Assembly: GCF_001280005.1 (NCBI RefSeq)
Contig: NZ_LGDW01000201.1
Span: 1-64,000 of the forward strand
From: Streptomyces sp. NRRL WC-3618
GTDB lineage: Bacteria > Actinomycetota > Actinomycetes > Streptomycetales > Streptomycetaceae
Direction: 5' to 3'
Length of the DNA stretch: 64,000 nucleotides
Made by a program: the position numbers and the translations under genes. A model generated the notes under the pieces. The model ran no database searches. It had not been told where the DNA came from and was given only the letters and a program-made list of their open reading frames with translations. Within the stretch, counting starts at the first letter, position 1. Every line of letters starts with the position of its first letter. Of this stretch, positions 48,434 to 56,459 are shown piece by piece.

Positions 48434-49166
48434 GGGGAAGAGCGTCGGTGTACGAGTTCGCCGGCTTGGCGACCTTCCGCACGGAACGTGCGTCGAGCGC
48501 GGCGGAGGCGGAGCTCGTGCCGAGGGTTCCGCCGGGGTGCCAGGTGCCCGTGACGGCCACCCAGGTGTTGGCGGACGGGGCCGGGGTGCCGTGGATCCGT
48601 ACCTTCACGGACTGGGCGTCCGCCGCGCAGCAGGAGATCATGATCCGGGTCAGGAACCAGCTGTCGCTCTGCTCGGCGAAGGTGACGAAGCCGGTCATCC
48701 GAACCGGGCGGCCCTCGATGGCCCGGGAGCGGTCCTGCTGGACGCGACTGGTGAAGTCGGAGAGCGTGATCGGAATCGGTGAGGTCGCGGGCAGCGGGTC
48801 GAAGTCGTCCTGCGGCGCGACGGCCTTGGCCGGTTCGCGGGAGGCGGTGTACGCGCCGAGCGCGGGCGGAGCGTAGACCAGCAGACTGAGCGCCGGGAGG
48901 AACAGCAGCCACGCGATACGGGGTGCGCCGGAGTCGGGGTGCCCGTGGCCGTCGTCACCGTGGCCCGCGTGCTCGTCCGCCTCGCGCCGCCGCAGGGACG
49001 ACACCGCGTCCGCCACGCCGAGCAGGATCAGCAGCGCGCCGGAGGCGATGAGCAGCGGGCGCATCCCCTCCTTGACGTAGCGCAGATACAGGTCGGTGAA
49101 GAGAGCGATGTGCAGCAGCCCGACGCCGCTGAGGACGAGCAGAACCATCTGAAGCGGGCGTCTCAC
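48417..49166 (-). CDS. TIGR03943-family (YcgQ-like) membrane protein
   Basis: 249 residues from GTG 49166, which overlaps the permease stop (GTGA). Three N-terminal membrane spans (LQMVLLVLSGVGLLHIALF, MRPLLIASGALLILLGVAD and IAWLLFLPALSLLVYAPPAL) are separated by a His/Asp-rich loop (DEHAGHGDDGHGHPDSG). An outer beta domain (about 130-249) contains SDSWFLTRIMISCCAADAQSVKVRI, with a conserved Cys pair, and an OB-fold-like VRMTGFVTF. This is the YcgQ partner of YcgR-type permeases. In Bacillus the pair is zinc-linked, and the His-rich loop fits metal binding here. It probably works with the upstream permease. Confidence 0.88.
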   Translation of the reverse strand: MRRPLQMVLLVLSGVGLLHIALFTDLYLRYVKEGMRPLLIASGALLILLGVADAVSSLRRREADEHAGHGDDGHGHPDSGAPRIAWLLFLPALSLLVYAPPALGAYTASREPAKAVAPQDDFDPLPATSPIPITLSDFTSRVQQDRSRAIEGRPVRMTGFVTFAEQSDSWFLTRIMISCCAADAQSVKVRIHGTPAPSANTWVAVTGTWHPGGTLGTSSASAALDARSVRKVAKPANSYTDALPLTLTR

Positions 49167-50206
49167 AGCAGTGCTCCTCCGATCAGCGCGCTGGACAGGA
49201 CCGCCACGACCACCGTGGCGGCGGAGAACCGGACCGCGAAGGCGCGGCCGAAGGTGCCCGCCTGGAGGGCGATCAGCTTCACGTCTACCATCGGGCCGAC
49301 CACCATGAACGCCAGCCGCGCGGTGGGCGAGAACCCGCTCAGCGAGGCCGCCACGAACGCGTCCGCCTCCGAACACACCGCCAGGACGATCGCCAGAGCG
49401 GCCAGGAACAGCACCGACAGCCAGGGCGAACCGGAGAACACGTCCAGCACGGACCGCGGGACCGCCACATTGAACGTGGCCGCCGCCATCGCACCCACCA
49501 CCAGGAAACCTCCCGCGTGCAGGAAGTCGTGCTGGAAGCCGACCCGGAACTCCCGCCACCGACTGGCATCGTGCTGGTGCCCGGCGTGCCGCACGACCGG
49601 CCGCAGCCACTCCGCCCGCCCGAGCCAAAGCCACAGCCAGCCCATCACCGACGCCGTGGCCAGTGAGGCCAGCAGGCGCGCGGCGACCATGCCGGGCTGC
49701 CCCGGGAAGGCGACCGCCGTCGCGGTCAGCACCACCGGGTTGATCGCGGGCGCCGACAGCAGGAACGCGAACGCGGCGGCGGGCGCGACACCCCGCCCGA
49801 TCAGACTGCTCGCCACCGGCACCGACGCGCACTCGCACCCCGGTAACACGACCCCCGCCAGGCCGGCCACCGGCACGGCGAGCACCGGCCGGCGGGGCAG
49901 CACACGGCTGAACACATGGGCCGGCACGAACGCGTTGATGGCGCCGGACAGAGCCGTGCCCAGCAGCAGGAAGGGCAGCGCCTGCACGGTCACGGCCAGA
50001 CAGACGGTCCGCCACGCCTGCATCGCCGGCGTCTCCATCCACCGGCCCACGACATAGAGCACCGTGCCGGGAACGATGGCCGCCCCCAGGAACAGCAACG
50101 GCCAGGGCCGGGGCCGACCGGGAGCGGAGTCGTCCCCCACCCCTGCGTCGGCCTCGGCCTCTTCGACCTCCACAGCCTCATCGGCCCGTTCTCCAGTTGT
50201 CCGCAT
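49163..50206 (-). CDS. Permease of the DUF318/ArsP_1 (YcgR-like) family
   Basis: 347 residues with about eight membrane spans. The family motif PGCECASVPVASSLIGRG is at about 132-149 (Cys-x-Cys inside a helix), repeated in weaker form as VCSEADAFVAASLSGFSPTA (about 275-294). A cytoplasmic loop with HAGHQHDAS is His-rich. Family members are predicted exporters of arsenicals or metal chelates; those paired with TIGR03943 proteins are often under zinc control. It is the first gene of a two-gene operon. A 16-bp dyad lies just upstream. I could not see a canonical Streptomyces Zur box. Confidence 0.88.
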   Translation of the reverse strand: MRTTGERADEAVEVEEAEADAGVGDDSAPGRPRPWPLLFLGAAIVPGTVLYVVGRWMETPAMQAWRTVCLAVTVQALPFLLLGTALSGAINAFVPAHVFSRVLPRRPVLAVPVAGLAGVVLPGCECASVPVASSLIGRGVAPAAAFAFLLSAPAINPVVLTATAVAFPGQPGMVAARLLASLATASVMGWLWLWLGRAEWLRPVVRHAGHQHDASRWREFRVGFQHDFLHAGGFLVVGAMAAATFNVAVPRSVLDVFSGSPWLSVLFLAALAIVLAVCSEADAFVAASLSGFSPTARLAFMVVGPMVDVKLIALQAGTFGRAFAVRFSAATVVVAVLSSALIGGALL

Positions 50207-50224
50207 GCCCGCCCCGCCTGTGAG

Positions 50225-50240
50225 ATGTTCGCGTCAACAT
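50225..50240. promoter_or_regulatory. Dyad upstream of the permease operon
   Basis: ATGTT (50225-50229) and AACAT (50236-50240) form an inverted repeat with a 6-base centre, about 19 bp before the permease start. Possible operator; weak evidence. Confidence 0.3.
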
Positions 50241-50291
50241 AGCGGGAGCCGACGACCAGGCGATCCAAACAGGCCATTCGCGCCCGGCGAC

Positions 50292-51815
50292 CTATTCGCG
50301 CAGCGGATTCGGCAGGGGCAGATAGCGGGCGTCGGCCCCGTCCGCGCCCGTCCAGCGGAGCAGCAGGTTCGTCTTGCCGGGGAGGGTGGGCGCCGCGAGC
50401 AGGGCGGCGGCCTCGGGGAGGTCCAGGCGGTGGCTCTGGCGTGCGAATTCGGTACGTACGGCGGGCCACGGGTCGAGGTCCGGGTGGCGCTCGCGCAGTG
50501 CCTCGGCGATCTCGAGGAGATGGTTGACGACCAGGCAGTACATCAGCCGCTCCCACCCGGCCGCCCGGCTCACCTCCGGCAGCAGCTTCACGCCCTCCGC
50601 GTCCCGGAACAGCGCCTGTACGGGGGTGCGGTTGCCGTCGACGGCGATCAGGCAGTTCTGGAGGTGGGCCTCGATCACGACACCGTGCCGGGCGAACAGT
50701 TCGAGCGCCGGGGGCACGACCGCCCGCAGATACGCCGTCCACCAGGCGGCGGGGTCTCTCAGGCCGTCGAGCGGGGTGCCGTCGAACCCCTCCACCAGGG
50801 CGGCGGCGAGCAACGGGGTGGCGCCGGGGACGAGATGGTCGCCCAGGCCGTCCCGGACGAGTACCGCCAGCTCCTCGAAGGCGAAGCCGACGGTGCGATA
50901 GCCGCGGTCGCTCAGCCAGGCCCCGGAGGTCCGGGCCGCGGCGGCGGCCACCGCGCCGTCCGTACGGCGCAGTTTCAGCAGGTCGTGGCGCCAGAGCCGG
51001 CGGACGTCGTTGGTGATGCGGACGTCGAGGCTGAACTTGACGAAGACGTCGTGCTCGGGCGCGTACAGCGTGCGGATCGCCGCCGTGGGCCAGGTGTCGA
51101 ACCCGGTCGTGCCCAGCCGGATCAGTCGGCCGTCGGCGAAGGCCTCCGCGAGGCTCGGGCCGACGAGGTCGAGCTGCCAGGGGTGGGCGGGCAGCAGCCG
51201 GTAGCCGGGCGGGGCCGTGCCGAAGGCGTCCAGGGCCGACACGTCGCCCTCCTCGACGAGCGCGTCCTCCCGCACGCCGAGCAGGACCAGCGGGAAGGCG
51301 GCGTACGCCTCGGGCGCGTACGGCAGCCAGCCCGCGACAGGGCCGCCGCCGCGCGCCTTGGGCGCCGGGTGGTAGGGGTGCCCGGTGAGAAGGGACTGCT
51401 CGGAGCGCCGGTACGGGTCGCCGGGCGGGGTGACGGCGTCGCGGGCGGTGAGCAGCGCGGCGACCGCGTCCCGGCTGTCGGCCATCTCGGCGGGCAGCTC
51501 GGGGTTGGACAGACCGGTGTGCGCCTGGAGTTCCTCGGCGACAAGCTTGACGAGTTCGGCGTGGGCGACCCGGTGCCAGGCGCCACCCGTGTTCACCTCG
51601 GGCGCCGCGGGCCGCCGTCCCCCGCGCACACGCAGCAGACGCTCCCCGCTCGGCAGCCGGTACACCCGCGGCTCGCCCGGCCCGGTCACCGGCCGCGCCA
51701 CTTCCCGGAGCAGGCAGTTGAGCAGGGGGGCGCTCGCGTACGCGTCGGCGCGCGCTCCGGTGCCGTCGTGCGCGGGCCTCGCCGGGGGCGCGGTGGGGGG
51801 CATGGTGGGGTCCAC
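50292..51815 (-). CDS. IucA/IucC-family siderophore synthetase (NIS), first of a divergent pair
   Basis: 507 residues. The nucleotide/carboxylate signature GHPYHPAPKARGG is at about 145-157 (HPxHPxxKxR), with LLPAHPWQLDLV (about 207-218) and the second-lobe VVIEAHLQNCLIAVDG (about 375-390). NIS synthetases adenylate a carboxylic acid (often citrate-derived) and couple it to an amine or alcohol. The GTG start at 51815 has GAGGGA upstream. It is divergent from a second synthetase with only 136 bp between, and no monomer-forming, export or uptake gene is in the window. I saw no iron-box sequence. The metal bound is therefore open, and the adjacent zinc-type permease pair is notable. Confidence 0.92.
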   Translation of the reverse strand: MDPTMPPTAPPARPAHDGTGARADAYASAPLLNCLLREVARPVTGPGEPRVYRLPSGERLLRVRGGRRPAAPEVNTGGAWHRVAHAELVKLVAEELQAHTGLSNPELPAEMADSRDAVAALLTARDAVTPPGDPYRRSEQSLLTGHPYHPAPKARGGGPVAGWLPYAPEAYAAFPLVLLGVREDALVEEGDVSALDAFGTAPPGYRLLPAHPWQLDLVGPSLAEAFADGRLIRLGTTGFDTWPTAAIRTLYAPEHDVFVKFSLDVRITNDVRRLWRHDLLKLRRTDGAVAAAAARTSGAWLSDRGYRTVGFAFEELAVLVRDGLGDHLVPGATPLLAAALVEGFDGTPLDGLRDPAAWWTAYLRAVVPPALELFARHGVVIEAHLQNCLIAVDGNRTPVQALFRDAEGVKLLPEVSRAAGWERLMYCLVVNHLLEIAEALRERHPDLDPWPAVRTEFARQSHRLDLPEAAALLAAPTLPGKTNLLLRWTGADGADARYLPLPNPLRE

Positions 51816-51951
51816 GCGTTCCCTCGTTTCTTACGGTGCTTCCCTACTGTCGCGGTTGCCCGCGGTGCGCTGTCGATCAGTATGTCTGTCGTCGTCCACA
51901 CCCGCTCACCAGCACATACCCGCAGCCAAACCCGCACCCGAGGAGCCCGCC

Positions 51952-53469
51952 GTGTACCGTCCCGTCAGCGCAGAGGCCGAGGTCGCCGACGAACTGGCCG
52001 CCGTGCGCCCCGACCTCGCCGCGCGCTACGCGGCCGAGCTGCCCGGCGCGCGGGCCGCCGTCCTGACCCGGTTGTGGCGGGCGCTCGTCCACGAGCCACT
52101 GCCGTGGATCGTCCGCCGTGAGCTCGGCGCCGATCTCCTGCTGGCGGACGGACGCCGGCTGGAGGGCCCGTACGCCGATCCGTACGCCGTCGACGGCCGC
52201 GTCACCGCCGTACGGCTCGGGACCCGGTTCGGGACGGTGTCGTACGACGAACCGGCGCTGCTGATGACGGAGCTGGCCGTCCCGCACGGTCCCGCTCTCG
52301 CGGCCGAACTCGGCCACAGTGTGGCCTCGTTGGCGCTGTCGCGCGCGAACCAGGACAGTGCCGATCGGGCCCCGGTCACCGGGTGGGAGTGGGAGCAGCG
52401 GGTCGTCGACGGGCACCCCTTCCACCCCAACTGCCGTTCCCGGCCCGGGTTCTCGGTGGCCGAGCAGCTGGCGTACGGGCCCGAGCACCGCCCGGTCGTG
52501 GAGCTGGCGCTCGTGGCGGGGGACGAGCGTGCCGTGCGGGGCGAGTGGCCCGCGTGGCTGCGGGACGGAGGGCGTCCGCTGATCCCGGTGCATCCCTGGC
52601 AGGCGGAACACGTGCTCCGGCTCCCCAGCAGCGGGGGGTTGTCGGCGCATCCTCTGATGTCGCTGCGCAGCCTCGCCCTGCCGGACGGCGGACCGCATCT
52701 CAAGACGGCGTTGAGCGCGCGGCTCACCTCCTCGGTACGGGACATCTCCCCGTACTCGATCGAGACGGCGGCGACCGTGTCGGCGTTCATGGAGTCGATG
52801 GCCGCGCGTCTCGACGGCCTGCTGCACATCACCCGCACCCTCGGCGCGGTCACCGCCGACTCTCCCGATCTGGCGGCGGTGCTGAGGGAGCCGCCGGATC
52901 TGTACGCGGACTCGGAGTCGGGCGAGTACGTCGTTCCCGTCGGGGCCCTCTCCGCCACGGAACTGCCCCGATCTCCCTCCTGGCTGGCCGAGTTCACGCG
53001 TCTCACGCTCACCGTCGGGCTGCGTCTGCTCGATCTGGGTGTCGCCCTGGAGGCACACGGCCAGAACCTCCTCGTCGTGCTGTCGGCGACCGGGGACCCC
53101 CGGCGGCTGGTCTACCGCGACCTCGCCGACATCCGCGTCAGCCCGGCCCGGCTCGCCCGGCACGGCATCCGGCCGCCGAAGCTGTCCGGACGGATCGTCA
53201 CCGACGACGAACCCACCCTGCGCGGCAAGCTGTTCGGATCACTGGTGGCGGGAGCACTGGGGGCGACCGCCGGCTCCGAGGCAGCGCTGCGGGCTGCGCT
53301 GGAGACCGCGGTACGCGGGCTGCCGCGTACGCCGGATCTCCGCGCGCTGCTCGAACAGCCCTTGCCGACCAAGGCGTTGACCCTGATGCGGCTGTCGCCG
53401 GGGACACCCGGGGACCTGTGGACCCAACTGCCCAACCCCTTGGGAGAGGTGAAGCGGGGAGGAAGTTGA
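51952..53469 (+). CDS. IucA/IucC-family siderophore synthetase (NIS), second of a divergent pair
   Basis: 505 residues from GTG 51952 (GAGGAG seven bases upstream); the open frame to the left is antisense to the other synthetase. The signature reads GHPFHPNCRSRPG at about 154-166, with Arg where most members have Lys. IPVHPWQAEHVLRL (about 211-224) and LEAHGQNLLVVLS (about 365-377) match the second lobe. It would catalyse one of two amide/ester couplings, with its neighbour doing the other. A dyad overlapping the next gene's promoter may also end this transcript. Confidence 0.9.
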   Translation: MYRPVSAEAEVADELAAVRPDLAARYAAELPGARAAVLTRLWRALVHEPLPWIVRRELGADLLLADGRRLEGPYADPYAVDGRVTAVRLGTRFGTVSYDEPALLMTELAVPHGPALAAELGHSVASLALSRANQDSADRAPVTGWEWEQRVVDGHPFHPNCRSRPGFSVAEQLAYGPEHRPVVELALVAGDERAVRGEWPAWLRDGGRPLIPVHPWQAEHVLRLPSSGGLSAHPLMSLRSLALPDGGPHLKTALSARLTSSVRDISPYSIETAATVSAFMESMAARLDGLLHITRTLGAVTADSPDLAAVLREPPDLYADSESGEYVVPVGALSATELPRSPSWLAEFTRLTLTVGLRLLDLGVALEAHGQNLLVVLSATGDPRRLVYRDLADIRVSPARLARHGIRPPKLSGRIVTDDEPTLRGKLFGSLVAGALGATAGSEAALRAALETAVRGLPRTPDLRALLEQPLPTKALTLMRLSPGTPGDLWTQLPNPLGEVKRGGS

Positions 53470-53472
53470 CAG

Positions 53473-53510
53473 GACCCGTTTTGAAGCGGGTCGCCACGGG
53501 TCAATAGGAT
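53473..53510 (+). promoter_or_regulatory. Promoter of the VWA gene, probably leaderless
   Basis: TTGAAG (53481-53486), 18-base spacer, TAGGAT (53505-53510). The ATG at 53517 sits at the expected start point, and no Shine-Dalgarno is present. GACCCG/CGGGTC (53473-53492) forms a dyad over the -35 region. Confidence 0.5.
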
Positions 53511-53516
53511 CCATCG

Positions 53517-54779
53517 ATGATCACAAGACAACGGCTGGCGGCGGGCGCCTGCGCCCTGTTCGCCGCCCTGGCGGCCGGGATCGCGGTCCCGGCCGAAGCC
53601 GTCGCCGACGAAACCACCGCACTCGCGCCAAAGGTCAACCTGGTCCTCGACGTCAGCGGTTCGATGCGGGCACGGGACATAGACGGCCAGTCGCGGATGG
53701 CCGCGGCGAAGAAGGCGTTCAACGAGGTGTTGGACGCGACCCCCGAGGAGGTCCGGCTCGGCATCCGCACACTGGGCGCCAACTACCCCGGCGACGACCG
53801 CAAGGAGGGCTGCAAGGACACCGCGCAGCTCTACCCGGTGGGCCCGCTCGACCGCGTCGAGGCCAAGACGGCGGTCGCGACACTCACGCCCACCGGCTGG
53901 ACGCCGATCGGCCCCGCGCTGCTGAAGGCCGCCGCCGACCTCGACGGCGGTGAGGGCACCAAGCGCATCGTGCTGATCAGCGACGGCGAGGACACCTGCG
54001 CCCCGCTCGACCCGTGCGAGGTGGCCCGGGAGATCGCGGCCAAGGGCATCGGCCTCACCATCGACACCCTCGGCCTGGTCCCGAACACCAAGATGCGCCA
54101 GCAGCTCAGCTGTATCGCGGAGGCGACCGGCGGAACGTACACCTCGGTCGAGCACACCGACGAACTCACCGACAAGGTCAACCAGTTGGTCGTCCGGGCC
54201 GCCGACCCGGTGGTGACGCCGGTGGCCGTGGAGGGCGCGGCCGGATGCACGAACGCCCCGGCGGTGAAGTCCGGTCTGTACACGGACCGCGAGGAGTTCG
54301 GCCGACAGCGCTGGTACCGCGTCGACGTCGAGCCGGGGCAGGAACTGCGCGCCTCGGTGAGCGTGTCGGCCGACCGTGCCGTCAACCCCGACTACGGGGT
54401 GCTGCTGCGGGCGGTGACCACACACGGCCGCGAGATCGTCCGCGGCGAGGGCAACGGCACCGGGCGTACCGATGTCATCTCGACGGGCCTGCGCTATCCG
54501 AAGGCGGAGACCGACGACGACGAGTCGACGGCCGAGACGGTGTGCCTCCAGGTCACCAACTCCTTCTCGGCGGCCAGTGGTGTGCGGTCCACGCCCGGTC
54601 TGCCGCTCGAACTGACCGTCGACCTCGTCGACGGCCCGAGCCAGGCGAGCGACGTGGCCTCCTTCGGCCTCGGCCGTGGCTGGTGGCTGCTGGGCGCACT
54701 CGTCCTGTTCGGCTTCCTCACGGGTGTCCTGTGGGGCTGGATCTCGCGGTGGCGGGTCGCTGTGTGGAGGACCAACTGA
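53517..54779 (+). CDS. Secreted von Willebrand factor A domain protein, membrane-tethered
   Basis: 420 residues. A signal peptide (about 1-30, ending AEAVA) is followed by a VWA domain (about 38-220) with the MIDAS site D45-x-S47-x-S49 (LVLDVSGSM), Thr in LTPTGWTPIG and Asp in LISDGEDTC. Then come a beta-rich region and a C-terminal membrane span (about 391-413, WWLLGALVLFGFLTGVLWGW). The metal-dependent adhesion domain should face outward and bind a protein ligand. The stop overlaps the next gene's start by one base (TGATG). The two are likely partners at the cell surface. Confidence 0.9.
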   Translation: MITRQRLAAGACALFAALAAGIAVPAEAVADETTALAPKVNLVLDVSGSMRARDIDGQSRMAAAKKAFNEVLDATPEEVRLGIRTLGANYPGDDRKEGCKDTAQLYPVGPLDRVEAKTAVATLTPTGWTPIGPALLKAAADLDGGEGTKRIVLISDGEDTCAPLDPCEVAREIAAKGIGLTIDTLGLVPNTKMRQQLSCIAEATGGTYTSVEHTDELTDKVNQLVVRAADPVVTPVAVEGAAGCTNAPAVKSGLYTDREEFGRQRWYRVDVEPGQELRASVSVSADRAVNPDYGVLLRAVTTHGREIVRGEGNGTGRTDVISTGLRYPKAETDDDESTAETVCLQVTNSFSAASGVRSTPGLPLELTVDLVDGPSQASDVASFGLGRGWWLLGALVLFGFLTGVLWGWISRWRVAVWRTN

Positions 54780-55615
54780 TGCGAGTGACGCGAGCTTTCA
54801 AGGACCAGCTGATGAGCGGTACCCGTGTGCTGGGATCGGCCGTGCTGCTGCTCGGCCTGGCCGCGGCCCCGGCCGTCGCCGACGCCTCGCCCTCCGCGAG
54901 CCCCTCGGACGGCAGCGCGGCCCCCACCTCGGCGGGCACGTCGTTCCGTACGGCGACGGAGTTCGACCAGGGCCAGCAGGCCACCGCGAGCGGCTCGGCG
55001 GGCGACTACCTGTACTGGTCGTTCCCCGCCGACGCCGGTCAGCGCCCCACCGTCAAGGCGACGGTGAAGCTGCCGGACACGCACGCGTCCGAGGTGTGGC
55101 AGCTCGACGTGTACGACGGTCTGCGGCGCCGCCAGGCCTGCCAGTACGGCGCGCAGACGCGCACCGCCGCCTCGGGCACCGCGACCGTGGAGCTGGCGTG
55201 CGTCCTGCGCACGGTCCGTGCCTGGTCGGAGCCATGGGCCAACGACCCGCTGCCGGGCACGTACTACGTCCGGCTGACGGCCGTGAACCTCCCGACCTCC
55301 GACCTCGGCCTTCCGGTCGGCGCCGAGGTCCGGGTCGATTCCAAGGACATCGGCGGTGCGGCGGCCGTGGACGGCTCGCTGGCCGAGCCGCTGGTTCCCG
55401 GGATCGCCGTCAAGTCCAAGGCCACCGAGGACAGTTCGAAGACGTCCGCAGTGCTGTCGAGCATCGAGCCCGACGACGGCTGGTCCTCCGGCTGGTGGTC
55501 CGACCGCTGGGTCTGGACGGCGATCGGCGGCGCGCTGGCCGCCCTGGCGGGCGTCGGCGGCTACGCCCTGACGCGCGGCTCGGGCCGGCCCAGGCAGGTT
55601 TCGCCGGGCGCCTGA
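54779..55615 (+). CDS. Secreted membrane-anchored protein paired with the VWA protein
   Basis: 278 residues. A signal peptide (about 12-35; GSAVLLLGLAAAPAVADA) is followed by a Ser/Ala/Pro spacer and a beta-sandwich-like domain (about 50-180, SGSAGDYLYWSFPADAGQRP, QLDVYDGLRRRQACQYG, ELACVLRTVRAW) that may be held by a disulfide. A C-terminal membrane helix (about 246-264) ends in a basic tail. The translational overlap with the VWA gene makes a complex likely. I do not know the family. A convergent terminator follows. Confidence 0.82.
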   Translation: MRVTRAFKDQLMSGTRVLGSAVLLLGLAAAPAVADASPSASPSDGSAAPTSAGTSFRTATEFDQGQQATASGSAGDYLYWSFPADAGQRPTVKATVKLPDTHASEVWQLDVYDGLRRRQACQYGAQTRTAASGTATVELACVLRTVRAWSEPWANDPLPGTYYVRLTAVNLPTSDLGLPVGAEVRVDSKDIGGAAAVDGSLAEPLVPGIAVKSKATEDSSKTSAVLSSIEPDDGWSSGWWSDRWVWTAIGGALAALAGVGGYALTRGSGRPRQVSPGA

Positions 55616-55646
55616 GAAGTACCTGACAGATCTGACGGCCCGTCAA

Positions 55647-55680
55647 CATGCCTGCCGCGTAAGGTCGCGCGGCGGGCATG
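55647..55680. terminator. 13-bp stem terminator between convergent genes
   Basis: CATGCCTGCCGCG (55647-55659) pairs with CGCGGCGGGCATG (55668-55680) with one wobble and an 8-base loop. It lies between the VWA partner gene and the HxlR gene. Confidence 0.8.
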
Positions 55681-55727
55681 TCCCGTTCCCGGACCTCGGT
55701 CCGGCCTCACCCCGCACGCCACACTCC

Positions 55728-56390
55728 TCACGCCTCACGCAGGGCCTTGGCGAGCGTCCCCTCGCCGGTGACCTCGACACGCCCGTCCCGTACGGCGTCG
55801 AGCACGCTCAGGTCTCCCCGGCCTACCGCCGCGCACGTCCCGGTGTCCATCGACAGCCGGGCGTCTGGCTCCCCGGGAGCGGGCCCGGCCCCGTACACCG
55901 GGACGTCCTCGGCACCGACGTACAGATGGAACTCGCCCTCCTCCAGCCGGACTTCGACCAGCCCCCCGCCGCTCACCCCGTCCACCGCGTCCAGCCCGCG
56001 CAGCAGCGGCAGCGCGAACCAGTGTGCCCGTACGGCGTCCGTGGCCCGGCGTTCGCCGAGCTCGGGTGCGCCCCACTCCCCCAGCGCCTGGAGAACGGGC
56101 AGCAACTGCCGCCCCCGGCCAGTGAGTTCGTACACGTACGCGGCGCCCGGCGGGGGCAGCCGGCGCCGGGTCGCGAGGCCGTCTCGCTCCATGTCCTTGA
56201 GCCGCGAGGCCAGTACGTCCGTGCTGACGCCCGGGAGATCCGCGTGCAGGTCGGTGTAGCGGCGCGGACCGGCCAGCAGCTCCCGGACGATCAGGAGGCT
56301 CCAGCGGTCGCCGACGGCATCGAGGGCGCGAGCGACGGAACAGTACTGGTCGTAGCTTCGGCGAGGTGACATGCGACGCAGTGTAGACAT
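55728..56390 (-). CDS. HxlR-family transcriptional regulator with C-terminal extension
   Basis: 220 residues from ATG 56390 (GGAAAG nine bases upstream); ATG 56372 is a poorer choice. The HxlR winged helix is at about 14-105 (CSVARALDAVGDRWSLLIVRE, LLAGPRRYTDLHADLPGVS, LASRLKDMERDGLATRRR). The last ~100 residues form an extra SCP2-like domain (VEVRLEEGEFHLYVGAED, LSVLDAVRDGRVEVTGEGTLA) that could bind a hydrophobic ligand. It is divergent from an aminotransferase, and two TTGG-N5-CCAA sites lie between them, which it probably occupies. The long frame continuing right to 58157 is antisense noise. Confidence 0.88.
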   Translation of the reverse strand: MSTLRRMSPRRSYDQYCSVARALDAVGDRWSLLIVRELLAGPRRYTDLHADLPGVSTDVLASRLKDMERDGLATRRRLPPPGAAYVYELTGRGRQLLPVLQALGEWGAPELGERRATDAVRAHWFALPLLRGLDAVDGVSGGGLVEVRLEEGEFHLYVGAEDVPVYGAGPAPGEPDARLSMDTGTCAAVGRGDLSVLDAVRDGRVEVTGEGTLAKALREA

Positions 56391-56394
56391 GTTG

Positions 56395-56428
56395 TTGGAC
56401 TTTCCAAGCTGATACTTGGTAAAACCAA
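56395..56428. promoter_or_regulatory. Two phased TTGG-N5-CCAA operators
   Basis: TTGGACTTTCCAA (56395-56407) and TTGGTAAAACCAA (56416-56428) have centres exactly 21 bp apart, two helical turns. They fill the 69-bp gap between the HxlR gene and the aminotransferase. Confidence 0.65.
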
Positions 56429-56459
56429 GCAACACCACGAACCGGAGGGGCGTAAGCGC

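Noticed and set aside
48417..50042. A 541-codon frame covering both the TIGR03943 and permease genes
   Set aside because: The left part is the TIGR03943 protein; the right part is a shifted frame of the permease, whose true frame carries the membrane spans and the Cys-x-Cys motif.
51816..51951. Iron box between the two siderophore synthetases
   Set aside because: I looked for a TTAGGTTAGGCTAACCTAA-like sequence and saw none with acceptable similarity.
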